Made by a program: the position numbers and the translations under genes. Below, one piece after another: positions 35,032 to 46,394 of a stretch of 64,000 nucleotides of DNA. Numbering within the stretch: the first letter of the stretch is position 1; every line of letters starts with the position of its first letter. This stretch comes from Cymbomonas tetramitiformis (lineage: Eukaryota; Chlorophyta; Pyramimonadophyceae; Pyramimonadales; Pyramimonadaceae). Where the stretch lies: NCBI GenBank assembly GCA_001247695.2, contig LGRX02029058.1:23591-87590 (forward strand), read 5' to 3'. The notes beneath the pieces are model-generated. The model was not told the origin of the DNA, searched no databases, and saw only the letters and a list, made by a program, of their open reading frames with translations.

Positions 35032-37446
35032 TGTATCTGGAACCGTCGAATCAGCTTATCGTACAGTAGAGATGCACATAAACCACGTACGTATACGCTT
35101 AGCGGACTCGGACTCAAATTTAAAATGGTGAACAAAATAGGCAGCAGCAACAAGCCGGAAAGCAGTCTTTGCATAGGTATGTAAGGTGCGGGTATGCGTG
35201 ACCTGCATGTTGTGTACGATTCATGCTTACGGGTCATGTTGTTATCCATGCCGATATCCAGTGCGCGTGCGTGTGCATCCTTGTTGGACTGTTGTTTTTT
35301 TGGCATCATATGGCAAGAAGGGTGGTAATTTCAAGGGAATTGAAGGAGGCTTTCAAACTAGTTATAAAGGCAACAAATAGCAACGTGGTCAACATTGCTA
35401 TGACAAACCTTGTAACCAGACAACCTAAGAAGGGAGAGCGTGTCAAATAAACAGAAACGCAACACTCTCTGCCATGGGCATGGGTTGTATGCGGTGGGCT
35501 AGTAGTTTTTTAGTATATACCTATTAAGGAAATAGCCACTACGTATATCACTATTAAAATATGAGTTGCCAAGTATTTTATGTTATTTTGACTAGTAAGG
35601 GAATGTTATTTCAACTAGTAGACAAACTATTTATCTCTATTAATCTATCTAAAGCTATCTCGCAACACAAATCTATAAAATCTCCGCATTTTTCACAGTT
35701 GGTCTTCGTTGTCTTTCGCGACAAGTTCTCCCGCCACGCGTGATCTGCACCCACAACGCTCGTCTTGCAAGAAATCTTGGAGGGAAACCCTGGCACAGGC
35801 CTACGCGGAAGCCGCGTCAGTAATACGGGGGTGTTGGGAGTTTCACCCAAGCTGGCAAAGTCAAGGAAACTAGAGAAATATCTCTAACCTCAATGACACA
35901 GCTCATGAGCTGTCCAGACTTCACCCTCAACAATAGTAGGAGCGGTGGTTTGAGCCGAAGTCAAAGCGATCTGTGATATAAAAAAATACGGGTGATCCGA
36001 AAAAGGGAAACGCCAACCACGAGCGTCTACGTGTCACAAGGAAAATTGCGAGTTGTCGCAGCAGTCGCTCCGTAAGTTCCTTCACGGAAATTTATCCACG
36101 GTCATCTGCATCACTGCACATGACTGAAGTTTCTCACGGCGTCAAGTCTTTGCCACACACCTGCGCAGAAACTGCGTCAGTAAAACGGGGGTGTTGGGAG
36201 TTTCACCCAAGCTGGCAAAGTCAAGGAAACTATAGAAGTATCTCTAACCTCAGCAATGACGCAGCTCATGAGCTGTCCAGACTTCACCCCCAACAATAGT
36301 AGGATCCGTAGTCCGAGCCAAAGTCAAAGCGATCTGTAATTAGAAATGACGGGTGATCCGAAAAAGGGAAACGTCAACCACGAGCGTCTATGTGCCACAA
36401 GGAAAGGTGCGAGTTGTCGCAGTACCCCCGTGAGCTCCCTCACAGTAATTTCGGCACGGTCATCTGCACTGTAGATAACTACAAACGGCTCGGGGCCTCA
36501 CGTTTTTTATGCACGCCTGCGCAGAAAGTACGTCAATAAACATGGGTGTTAGGAGTTTCAGTCAAGCTGGCACAACCAGGGGGGGTCAGAGACGTATCTC
36601 TATTGCCCCTGGCACAGCTTATCAGCTGTCCAGACTTTGCCCCCTCAAAAGTCAAAGCGACATGCGAGGAAAACTTGTTTGAAAGGATGACCCGAAATCG
36701 AAAGGAAACAAAAAGAAGCAATGGCCTTGTGCAAAATGTGTTACGTAAGTTTTGTTATCAGAAAGTCTGCGCGACAGAAGACCAAACACCTGCGCTGCCC
36801 GACAGTAGGCCTCAAAAAATAAATTTGAACACTGCGTGAGTATCGTTGAGACGAAAACCGAAGCAAAAACGCACCACAAAAATATAATTAAACCAGAAGA
36901 CCGGCGGTCATTCCAAGAACAGCATTGAGCAGCAAAAACAACTTCTGGCATAGCCGCATCGCCACATTCCCGCCAAGTGTCGTTCCAGGCCGGCCGCATG
37001 CGCACCCCATAGCAAACGAATAAGTGGTAAAGCAACAAACAACTCAGGGCTCGAGAGGCAAAATGGTGGGAAAGACAAAGCATCCGATTTTTCGAGTTTG
37101 GAGAACGAGAGTGTCATCATAAGAAGGATTGCATTGCATAGCCATGGTTTCTTATATACATGTACAACTCTTTTCTTTAAGTAGTTTATAGACTTGGACG
37201 AAATGAAAAAAATCTATGCACCTGAGATTTTTTCTGAATCCCTCCTCAGCCTATACTTTTCTCGTCTCTTGGCGTTTAACTCATCTTTATGAAGGGCGTA
37301 AAACGTCCTCGAACACTTCCTTGTAACCTCTCTTGTCCGTTCAACATGAATTGTGTCTCTCTATACCGTTTTTGAGCAATCTTCAAGGCTTCGCTACGGG
37401 CCATATTGATATATACATGCATTATAAGCTTTAAGTTGTTTATTCA
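35032..37446. other. Intergenic stretch holding a satellite
   Basis: No gene supported. Contains the satellite at 35760-36700. AT-rich sequence with short frames lies on either side. Confidence 0.5.
35760..36700. repeat. About 360-bp satellite, nearly three units
   Basis: Units align at offsets of 360 and 356 bp (anchors CGTCAG at 35815 and 36175, CGTCAA at 36531). Shared blocks include GGGTGTTGGGAGTTTCACCC, AAGCTGGCAAAGTCAAGGAA, CATGAGCTGTCCAGACTT and GGGTGATCCGAAAAAGGGAA. The third unit is more diverged and truncated. A 360-bp period is a common satellite length. Confidence 0.9.
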
Positions 37447-37793
37447 TGTTCTAAAGTAAGGATATAATACTCTAATATTAATCCCCAGTTTGGAACAAAG
37501 GCTCCGAGGTCAAAAATCGCAAAAAATAAAAATGGTCAAAATATCGAAAATCGCAAAAAGTTGAGCCCGACGTTTTTGGCCCCAAAATGACCGATATAGT
37601 GTTCCTAAGTGAGATTATATTACTATAGTATTAAACCCTAATTTGGAACATCATCAAACCTTAAAAGGTAGAAAATCGCAAAAAAATGTAGAAAATCGCA
37701 AAAGCTCGCCCGACGTTTTTTGCCCCAAAATGACCGATATAGTGTTCTAAAGTGAGATTATATTACTATAGTATTAAACCCTGCTTTGGAACA
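37447..37793 (+). repeat. Three 51-bp near-palindromes, left array
   Basis: Copies at 37447-37497, 37600-37650 and 37743-37793. Each is bounded by TGTTC and GGAACA with a central palindrome such as TTACTATAGTA. The last two lie in a longer direct repeat beginning with CCCGACGTTTTT and GCCCCAAAATGACCGATATA. All three have the opposite orientation to the copies at 40856-41331. Confidence 0.85.
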
Positions 37794-37944
37794 GTTCCTA
37801 GCATCACCCGCGAAAAATACTGCCAAAAAATGGGCGAAAACAGAGCCTTAAAACGTCAAAAACTGCAGTCTGCAGATAGCGAAATTTCTCTACCTTTTTT
37901 CCAGAGTCTGAAATCGTATGACAGTACGTACAGTAACTGTGTCA

Positions 37945-38010
37945 TTTGCCGGACCGATTGCCGGACCGATTGCCGGACCGATTGCCGGACCGATTGCCGG
38001 ACCGATTGCA
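37945..38010. repeat. 12-bp tandem repeat
   Basis: Five copies of CCGGACCGATTG, about 110 bp before the ATG of the coiled-coil protein gene. Confidence 0.9.
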
Positions 38011-38118
38011 CGACCGTTCGGGGATTACGAAAATACTTAGAAATTTCTTCTCGACGATTCACTTTCGTTGCTGCGTCTGTTTACACTACTGTAAAACTTA
38101 GCAATATCACTGAGCAGT

Positions 38119-39462
38119 ATGGCTTCTAAAAGAACTGAACATTTTGGAAAATTTTGTTTTGTTGTTAAACCTGGAACGAATCAACGTTGGCACTACACCA
38201 GGGACTTCGGTCCGCCGCACCGTGTACGGAACGCTCCAAGCGGAGATGCGTTCTGTTGCCACTGGAGTGCTATCCCCGGATCGGACGAGTTGAGACAGTG
38301 TGAAGGAAAAGCTGGTTGTTCGGGTCAGCCCTTCTGCTCATATGCACACTACAAGAAGACTATGCCCGTTATGTGCCCGGAGCACGCTCAGCCGGTGTAC
38401 CAAGAGTTTTACGACTCGGATGACACGAAGGTCTACAAAGACCTTACCGTCACGTTGGCGTCTATCACCTATGATGGTTTTGTGCAGAGGAGGAAGGCCG
38501 ATATTATCAACAAGAAGAAGAGCAAGGCCCACGACAGTGCGAAGAAGTCCCGAGAGGAAACGCTGCGGATTGTAAAGCTGGCTGACGAGGCGGAGAAGAA
38601 AGCCGCTGCTGAACGCATCAAGGTTGACGAGACCCTCTACTTGACCCTCAACCAGTCCTCCTCCTCAACCGTCCCCCAGTATCAGCCCCTTTTATTGAAA
38701 GGAAACGCGGAGGACGTGGAAGAGGTCGGCGAGAAACTTGCTGGTGTGAAGTTTGACAACGCCGCGGGTAATTCGTCGGCAGAGGTGGAGGCACTCCGCG
38801 ACCAGTCCGCCGTTCAGCTGCAGCGGATTGCCGAGCTCGAGAAGGCGGTGAAGGTTTCTGAAACGAAGACAGCGAAGTGGGAGAAGGCCTGCACCGTTCA
38901 GAAGAGTGCCAACGTCAAGTTGACGAAGGAGCGGGACGCATTGAAGTCCGAGTTGGGCGATATCACCGTCCAGAACGAGCAGCTCAAGGCAGCCGACGAG
39001 GAGAAGTCCGAGCGGATTCTGGCACTGGAGGAGAACGTGAAGAACTTGCAAACCGAGTTGGACTCCTACGAGACCGCCTCCTCGTCGGATGACGAAGGTG
39101 AAGACGAAGACGCTGAAGACGACGACTCCGAGCACGCATTTGAGGCTGGCGGTGACGCTGCTGATGATCCGGATGGTGAAGCGGGCGAGGGTGAAGGTGA
39201 GGAAGTGGGCTCCCAGGAGTCGCCACGCTCAGGTGACCCCGAGGAGTACGAATACAATTCGGACGGTTACGAGGGCTATGAGGGGCGGCCCGTCACGAGC
39301 CCGGTGCGTGCGGAAGAAGTCCCGCATGTCGCATCGACGGCGAAAACAGAGCCGGAGCCGAAACAGCGTACCCAGAAGGAGAAGGAGAAGTTGATAGGTA
39401 TTGCATACTACGGCGAGAAGAAGTCCCCAACTACCCGCTCTAAGGCCAAGGCAGCAAAGTAG
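38119..39462 (+). CDS. 447-aa Cys/His-rich N-terminus plus coiled-coil protein
   Basis: An uninterrupted intronless frame from ATG 38119. Residues 1-100 contain seven Cys (13, 46, 47, 61, 67, 73, 86) and several His, spaced like a zinc-binding fold: HYTRDFGPPHR, FCCHW, CEGKAGCSGQPFC, MCPEH. Residues about 120-175 are Lys-rich and helical. Residues about 230-330 form a long coiled coil with heptad Leu/Val (LQRIAELEKAVKV, LKSELGDITVQNEQLK). Residues 325-385 are extremely acidic, and the C-terminus is Lys-rich (KAKAAK). No family recognised. It shares the inter-array segment with a DNA methyltransferase transcribed toward it. Its long clean frame stands out in a window where host genes have short exons. 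It may be a DNA-binding or structural protein of a mobile or viral unit (inference). Confidence 0.8.
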   Translation: MASKRTEHFGKFCFVVKPGTNQRWHYTRDFGPPHRVRNAPSGDAFCCHWSAIPGSDELRQCEGKAGCSGQPFCSYAHYKKTMPVMCPEHAQPVYQEFYDSDDTKVYKDLTVTLASITYDGFVQRRKADIINKKKSKAHDSAKKSREETLRIVKLADEAEKKAAAERIKVDETLYLTLNQSSSSTVPQYQPLLLKGNAEDVEEVGEKLAGVKFDNAAGNSSAEVEALRDQSAVQLQRIAELEKAVKVSETKTAKWEKACTVQKSANVKLTKERDALKSELGDITVQNEQLKAADEEKSERILALEENVKNLQTELDSYETASSSDDEGEDEDAEDDDSEHAFEAGGDAADDPDGEAGEGEGEEVGSQESPRSGDPEEYEYNSDGYEGYEGRPVTSPVRAEEVPHVASTAKTEPEPKQRTQKEKEKLIGIAYYGEKKSPTTRSKAKAAK

Positions 39463-39960
39463 GTTGTGTAGCTTCATTGTTTCGCATTTCTAATCCGAGC
39501 TTGCACAGTAATTGGGGCGACCATCGGTGACCACCAGTAAGCAGCCTGTTTTATGCACAACACACTTAGCAGCACATAGCTGCCTCTCTTCAGTATGTAA
39601 AAGTAATATATGCTTGTGTGTTTATGTGCCATAGTTTGTTTAGGCACTTATCAAGTAGCTCGAGGGTAATCCGAGTTGCAAACCCTGAATTCGCACTATT
39701 TGACTGCTGCCTGAAGCTTGCAAATAAATTTGAAATTCCCGGATGTGTGAATATTTTTGCTTGACAATAGTCCTTGTGTTTATGTGATAGTATTGCACAG
39801 TGTTTTCGTAGCATATAGGTTAGATACGGTATCATATAGGGTTAGACTTCACAAAACGCACATATCTGGCTGTCAATAATATTCATAACTTTTCATTCAA
39901 CTATGTATTGCTATTTGATAACATAACAAATGAAGAAGTTATGATATAGTTACCTTCTTT

Positions 39961-40680
39961 TCACTTCTGCGTATTTGATAATATGTCGGTTGCTTCGGCA
40001 TAATATACATTATCTAATTCAATTCCAATAAATCTGCGATTATTATTATTGCATACCTTACCGACCGTACCGATGCCCATGAATGGGTCTAATATAACAT
40101 CACTAGTGTTTGAATAAGTTTTCACAATCCATTCTAATATACAGTAGGGCTTCGCCGTCGGGTGTTTGCTTTTGTGATTACCGTTCGCAATAGTTATCAC
40201 TGATTTCGGAAATCGTTTCCCGTCCGATATTGTGTTAATTCTCGGACTGTTTCCAGTGTACAGCTCAGTGCGTCTGCCCGGGACACGTGTGTACGGTTTA
40301 CCGTCAGTCATTTGTGGATTATAAGTAGGTAACTTATCATAGAATACATACAACATCTCGTGACTGCGTAGTGGCATCTGATTGCAATGATAAAATCCAG
40401 AACTGACCGTTTTCTGCCACACGATATCATATCTAAACATGTTCTCATTGCTGGATATTAACTTATGTCCGAACCGAGTCGTACAAAAGAACACATATGC
40501 CGTTCGGGGTTTGCCGATACGTTTCAATTGTTTCCATAATTTATCTAAATCAATAATCTGCTTATCGAACTTGCACGCAGTTTGGTTGTAAGGTAAATCT
40601 AAGATAGCTAAGTCAATTGAATGATTATCAATGTTCGGCAAGATGTCAAAACAATCTGCGTTGAATATCTGGGTCGCCAT
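39961..40680 (-). CDS. Beta-class DNA adenine/cytosine-N4 methyltransferase
   Basis: 239 aa from ATG 40680. The catalytic motif IV comes first (LDLPYNQ, residues 27-33, a DPPY-type motif), followed by YDIVWQK, HEMLYVFYDK, and the AdoMet-binding motif I at the end (LDPFMGIGTVG, 197-207), then FIGIELD. That order defines the beta group of amino-methyltransferases (N6-adenine or N4-cytosine). The length is typical of a stand-alone enzyme from phages, large DNA viruses or restriction systems. All key residues are present, the frame is intronless and AT-rich, and no restriction endonuclease is beside it. Convergent with the coiled-coil protein gene, tail to tail, 498 bp apart. An in-frame extension upstream to 40863 exists but lacks family similarity. 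Confidence 0.9.
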   Translation of the reverse strand: MATQIFNADCFDILPNIDNHSIDLAILDLPYNQTACKFDKQIIDLDKLWKQLKRIGKPRTAYVFFCTTRFGHKLISSNENMFRYDIVWQKTVSSGFYHCNQMPLRSHEMLYVFYDKLPTYNPQMTDGKPYTRVPGRRTELYTGNSPRINTISDGKRFPKSVITIANGNHKSKHPTAKPYCILEWIVKTYSNTSDVILDPFMGIGTVGKVCNNNNRRFIGIELDNVYYAEATDILSNTQK

Positions 40681-40855
40681 TAAAGTACTCGAAGAAAAGA
40701 AAGGGAAGGATGCCGGTAGGTGACGCAGATATAGTAGGATGGTATGAAAGCAAGCTTCATTGTGAAATTCATAGAAATGCAGCAGTAGCGAAACAATCGA
40801 AGATAAGCAACACCGATGTGCCAAACGGGGCCTTACATTGGAACATTTGTACAGA

Positions 40856-41331
40856 TGTGCCAAACCGAGGATTAATATTAGAGTATTATATCCTTACTTT
40901 GGAACACATAAGGTACAAATCGGCATCACGGGCAACACGGGCAACACGGGTAACACGGGTAAAAGGTGGGGAAATAGGTCATATTCTCGTTATCTTATAT
41001 ATAGTCTATAATATGACCTAATGTGCCACCTTTTGATTTCGCGGTGATTCATTGCCCATCGCGTATAACTTGTCGCAGATTTCCAGAAATGTACAAATGT
41101 TCCAAACTGGGGATTAATACTATAGTAATATATCCTCACATCGGAACACACGACACATAAGAGCGAGGTGTCGCAGATTTGGAGAAAATTCTTGGCACAT
41201 TCCAAGCACATTCCAGAAATTCTTGACAGATTTCTAGGTCTCATAAGAGCGAGTTGTCGCAGATTTCCAGAAAATTCTAATGTGCCAAATTGGGGATTAA
41301 TACTATAGTAATATATCCTTACATCGGAACA
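40856..41331 (-). repeat. Three 51-bp near-palindromes, right array
   Basis: Copies at 40856-40906, 41098-41148 and 41281-41331. They match the reverse complement of the left array, with GGGGATTAATACTATAGTAA and ATATATCCTTAC in the core and GGAACA at the end. The first carries the TTAGAG variant seen in the outermost left copy. A 9-bp repeat (AACACGGGC/T) lies between the first and second, at 40927-40962. Confidence 0.85.
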
Positions 41332-41704
41332 CATACAACAATATATCCATTGATATATGGTTGCGAGCTGGGGAGCGAGCAATGCAAGGCGGGCATGGGT
41401 GGTAGGTAAGGCGGTAATAGCATAGATTGTAGCCAGTCGCTGTGTCGACTTACGCAATTCTACCGTAGATAACCGTAGGTACTCACTACATAAGAGGCGT
41501 TCCGAAATACTGGGAAATCCTGGCAAATACATAAGGTACTTAAGAGATACAAGTGTATATAATAAGGATACTCCCCCACTACACGCCTCTTATGTAGTCG
41601 GGTATATCTAGCTTAGGGTTTATTTATCTTACACAGTTTATCCACACGAGTACGGGACTTTCTGATATCTAGTGTACTTGGATATTCCGGTAACGACGTT
41701 ATGA

Positions 41705-41790
41705 CGCCCACGGAGAGCGCCGCCACTGTGGCCATCACCGAGAGCGCCGCCACTGTGGTCATCACCGAGAGCGCCGACACCGTGGCTAGG
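41705..41790. repeat. 27-bp tandem repeat
   Basis: Three copies of GAGAGCGCCGCCACTGTGG plus a CCATCACC-type tail. In one minus-strand frame it gives repeated hydrophobic ALSVMTTVA, but no gene is established. Confidence 0.85.
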
Positions 41791-43112
41791 AAAAGAAACC
41801 AAACAGTTAGCTCGTATCTTTCGGCTTCCTGCGACCAGAATTGCTTCATAGATAATCCCAGAGGGCGTCAACCCTACGCACTACGATACCGCCCAGCGAT
41901 ATGCGGCAGCTCCCTCTCCCATTGACAAGTACACTTTCAACGCCATCCACGCTTCTGTCGCGTTGTACTGCCCTAACCCCGCACGCGTGCAGATGGGCAA
42001 TAAGTCTTCCTCAATATACCCTGGTAGCGGGGGCTGACAGCAAGAAAAAGGAACCAGGAAACCTACGAACTGGAACTTGGATGGGTACCTTAGTGGAGTA
42101 ATTACAGGAGGTAGATCACTCCTAAGGGGGGGAGAGTTGTGCCCGGAGGCACAGCGTAAGCCGGTATACCTAGGTTGATGTGTGTCACCAAGGGTAATCA
42201 GGAATTGACAGGGTGACAGTGAAGTCGGGCTTGAGATTACGGTAAGAACGAGTACCAGATGTCCGAGGGATGACAGTATGACACTATGACAATATGACAC
42301 TATGAAAGTACAGTAGTATAGTATGACAGTGCCGTATGACGGTCATGGTGACACTTGATCAGATCAACGGACTACGGTCGAATTCGGGTTCAGATTGAAG
42401 AGACGATGAAAATGAGTATCAGATGTCTGAGGGTTGACAATGTGACCCGATGACGGCATGACAATATGACAATATGATAGTACTGTATGACTGTCACCGG
42501 GATAGTTCGTCAACGAGACATCAGAATCGAAGATGTAGCATCGAAACAGAAATGGAATTAATCGAGATATGATCGGGTCAGAACCGAACGGTGCATCGTG
42601 ACAGGACATCGGGTAGTTGGGTCGGTGGACCGAGTTGCCTGAGTTGCAATAAGTAGAGCACTTGAGAAGTGTACGGCCGTCAGAACTCAGATCGTAACGA
42701 ACGTTGACACCTAACTAATCTGGCCCTGTTCCAGTGATATAATGCAAAAAGAATATTGTACCTTAACATGTTCAAACAAAAACAACTTCTGAGTATATTA
42801 GTCTAGTGCCCCGGCACAGATAATTTATTGTTGTTGCACATCATTTATGTCATCAAAATCTCCTCCCTTAAATCCAAATGATTGCAATAAGCACACACGT
42901 TATATTTTGCAATTAATTTCATTCTCACAAATTTCAGTTATATCAAACGCAATTCGTCGATAGCATATTGCTGTTCGCATTCTCCCCCCAAAGGGAAACA
43001 ATCCCCAAACTTTGGGTATCCCTGAGCCCTTAATAGCGCACTGTATGATTGTTGCACATGACGTACATCACAGTTCGTGCATGTTAACGCCTCGCATTTG
43101 TGTCAGCGCCAT

Positions 43113-43372
43113 TTTGACGAGGACCGCGACAGTACTTTGGTCCCTTCGCGCCTGTAGTTGCCAGCATTTCGGTCCTCGTCAAACTCGTAAAATCGAGCAT
43201 TTCCGCAAAGGAGCCCTAGGATAACGCAGCTCTGTTCTGAGTCTCAGGTTGGAATTCCAGATTTTTATTCCATGCAGTTTCATGTGGCGCGACGGTTGTG
43301 TATGAAGTTCATTTTTACGAGGAGTACACCACCGATCACCTACAGAGGTGGTCCGGGTGGTTTACTCCTCGT
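43113..43372. other. Two long hairpins sharing an ACGAGGA motif
   Basis: A perfect 14-bp inverted repeat TTTGACGAGGACCG (43113-43126, complement 43170-43183) and a 17-bp one with one mismatch ACGAGGAGTACACCACC (43317-43333, complement 43356-43372). ACGAGGA recurs near 43445 and 43512. No gene is tied to them. Confidence 0.6.
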
Positions 43373-44448
43373 CAGTATATTATGTAAACGTCAACAATCG
43401 TCAGCCAGTCGGCATCGCGTGAGATGCATTAGGTATTTTTTTAAACGAGGAGTCGAAATGAAAATGCAAGCGGCGCGGGAAGCTGCTTTCCTTGTTAAAA
43501 TCGCCAGAATTTACGAGGAAAAGTAAAATGCAAGCACTGTGTCGGTTCTGCATTAATGTCGGGCTCGCAATGACTGTGATTAGCATCAACAATTTGTGTA
43601 GGGAGTTTGTACACTTCATCTGTGACCTTCCGTGATGGAAAATCTATCTCAGGAAGCTGATCAAGGTACCCAAGCCAAGCATTATTGAAAGCCCTGGGGT
43701 GTCACCTTATACTTTTTACCGCAAGATTTTTTATTAGTGCCGAATGATGACACCACGGTTTCCCCCACTTTAATTCCAACCACATGTCCGAGGTGTAAAA
43801 CAGCTTCCTCTGCCATTTGTATCACACATTCTTAACTGAGAGCATACAAGTAAAATATCTTTCACTCGGGAGCTTGCTACATGTTTGCAACTATGTGAGA
43901 CTGTTGCGTGTATTTAATATGCCTCTGACCGGCAGGCCTGAGCCTCTACGCTTGCTGAGACCAGCATGCTTCAAATAGGTGTCACTGCCTACCTAACTTT
44001 CAAGTAACACAAAGCACTTGGGTTGTTTCAGAGATCGGAGGCCAATTCTGGTAAGACCTCAACCTTAGTTTCTCCCACACAGATCTGCAAGGTGCTTCAT
44101 AATACCGTGTTCTTCTTACAACGACCAAAAACTTACTTTGACTGCCTGTTAAGTGGAGCTGTGTATACCATCAGCCGAGAAGTCCTATGAGGACAGTTCA
44201 AGCTGTCCAACTGCCAAAATTAGCGCCAAACAGCGCAACACAAGATGACCCCGAGGGCCCACGTTTTGAGAGGATAGCCTGTGCCTGGAGAAGGCAGTTC
44301 TCTGGAAACTGATCCCTGAAACAAGGGAAGCAGGCGAGTTACGGTTAGGGATAGGGGGAAGGCAAATGCGATCTTGTGAGCGAGTTTCTTTGTTCTGCTT
44401 CAACATTCCTGGCAGCTATCTACGAGCGATTGGCCACGCGTGGCAGCC

Positions 44449-45752
44449 TCACAGCTGCTTGTTCAAAAACTTGCGACACGCGAAGGCGAGCCAGTATTTA
44501 TTAGGCTCCCCCGATGCTGTGAAACACTTTTCTACGAGCCGCAGACCCATCTCCTCGCGCGCTTGCTTCACCCATGATCTCCAAGCTTCTGCGAAAGAGC
44601 GCCAGCCCGCAACAGGTCAGCTCAAAGAAACATAACGGTCACCAGAGCTCGAGGTCTCGAGAAGGAACAGGACAGCAGCCGATCGCGCTAGAAAAAGTCG
44701 GTTTCCGTTTATTTGATCGAAATGGGGTGACTGCAAGCTAAAGCAGCTCGTGAAGGCTTGTGCAGAACTGATGGTGTTGTAAAGAGGCTTGCAAAACGCG
44801 TCGATCAGTCACAGGCCTGAGCAGCTCGGACACGGCAGAATCTGAGATGCGGGGTTGCAAGCCATGTATATTTTCAAAACAGAGTGGGATATGCGTAGAT
44901 GCCCTGGGGTGAGCTGATCACAGGTTCGACAACAAAGTCTTATAAAGTGTCCCCACATCTTCTATATATTCACTAAGAAGCTCTTATCAAATTTCGGCGG
45001 GGTAACATAAACCTTTCGACAAACTGGGGAAAACTCTGAGTCGGATCAGGAGTATACCAGATTCCTGTCGGCTTGCAGGAGTTGTGAGGTGACCGCCAAG
45101 GACGAAGCCAGCATCGCCAGGAAGAAGAAACGGCTCCAAAGCAAGTTGAAATACCGCCTTTGCGATTCAAAGTGCGCATATCGTTTGAACAAATTAGTGC
45201 ATAAAAAAATATATAGATTTGTGGAAACAAATAAATTCTGGATGCGGCTCAACAGTCAATCCCTAAAATATTCTCTCAAAGGCACAGCTTGCAAACAACA
45301 GCTCCGTCGGTTCGCCGTACCTTGGAAGCCTCAGCTTTAGTTTTGATTGCCTGGAAACGCTGAAGGTATTGTCCGACAACCAGTGTCAAGTACACGAGCA
45401 TCTTATCAGAGGGCCCTGAAAAGGCCACTCGCGAAATCAGAAACCTTGGAATGGTCACGAACACAGGTCTTTCAAACCATCTAAAAAGCTCATCTAGCAC
45501 CTTTCACATCGAAATTTCTGAATAACACGTTCGCCCGGAAGTAGTTGATGGCCTCATCCACAACATCAGTATCTGCAAAACATTCTTCTGCCTCAGAATC
45601 CACATATAAGAAAACACCGACAACTGTAACGGCCTCCCGCATTTCACACCTGTCGTGATGCTTGCCGGTCCTCGCACATTTGTCCTCAAGGGTAGCAGAG
45701 CGCAAGAGCAGGCTTGAGGGGATCCTTCGGCAGACGTGACCGAGTGGTAAAC
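44449..45752 (-). CDS. ARPC3: Arp2/3 complex subunit 3 (p21-Arc)
   Basis: Subunit of the seven-protein Arp2/3 complex that nucleates branched actin filaments at membranes. Exons: 45752-45650, 45572-45501, 45415-45321, 45157-45058 and 44588-44449, all in phase and ending in TGA, about 169 residues against 170-180 usual for the family. Matches in order: VYHSV near the start, CALLPLRTNVRGPA, TDVVDEAINYFRANVLFRNF, DKMLVYLTLVVGQYLQRF, LPGDAGFVLGG, QAREEMGLRLVEKCF, NKYWLAFACRKFLNK. The first exon, with the ATG and a few residues before VYHS, was not found but must lie just above 45752. Introns are 77-469 nt. The presence of Arp2/3 fits an alga with amoeboid, phagotrophic or vesicle-based actin functions. 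Confidence 0.95.
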
Positions 45753-46394
45753 CTGCGCAGCGACCCTTCAGTTTCACGCCCAAGGAAACCCACAAATAAT
45801 AAGGGCGAAGGGAGGAAATTCGGTGGATTCACCATAGCTCACAAATTTAGTGATGATACCCAATTCTGTGTTGTTCGTAAAAATTCCCAGTATAAGCAGT
45901 TGGAAGTTATCCGCGTGCTTTCTCGAAAGCCAAAAGTTAGGTTCTTGAACTTGGTGGTTGTACAGTGCCCGCTGTGGGGCAAAACATAAATGATAAAACA
46001 TTCCACCCTCCCAGCACCCGTGAGTGGACACCTTCGCTTGACACTGACGACTGAGGGCAGACCGAGGGGTGAAGACGTGAAGACGTCCAGTGTTCCGCCG
46101 AAACAAGGTTCTTATTTAACACATCACGAAATTTCCTCCTAAATATGGAAAGTGTGATCTGGCGAGTATGAGTCAGAAAATCGAATCGATGGGAGTTCGA
46201 ATTGTATTCAGTTTTCAGCATATCAGAAATCACGAATCAGCATAGAATCATACGATAGTCATACAGTAGTGATATCTATAGAGCATTCAAGATTCAGGGA
46301 CACTGATGAGACTCATCTCAGGCTGGTGGTGTGGTGGAACTCCCGTACGGTACTGTAGTCGATATCGACTACAGTACTATAGCTACTGATGAGG
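45753..46394. other. Upstream of ARPC3
   Basis: Should contain the ARPC3 promoter and first mini-exon, neither of which I could place. A perfect 28-bp palindrome with centre GTCGATATCGAC lies near 46350-46378. Confidence 0.4.

Larger units (their letters stand above)
37447..41331. mobile_element. Compact unit flanked by inverted palindrome arrays
   Basis: The two intronless genes (coiled-coil protein and DNA methyltransferase) lie between arrays of the same 51-bp near-palindrome in opposite orientation. Inverted terminal arrays around a small gene set suggest a mobile element or integrated virus remnant of about 3.9 kb. No integrase, transposase or capsid gene was seen, and no target duplication was identified outside the arrays. 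Confidence 0.45.
41332..44448. other. Mostly gene-free stretch
   Basis: A minus-strand frame at about 42060-41910 reads PPLPGYIEEDLLPICTRAGL and WMALKVYLSMGEGAAAYRWA. It then meets a TAG, after which the same frame continues (PSGIIYEAILVAGSRKIRAN), so it may be a broken gene. A 27-bp repeat lies at 41705-41790. 42270-42490 is rich in ATGACA-type words. Two hairpins lie at 43113-43372. Nothing else is supported. Confidence 0.45.
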
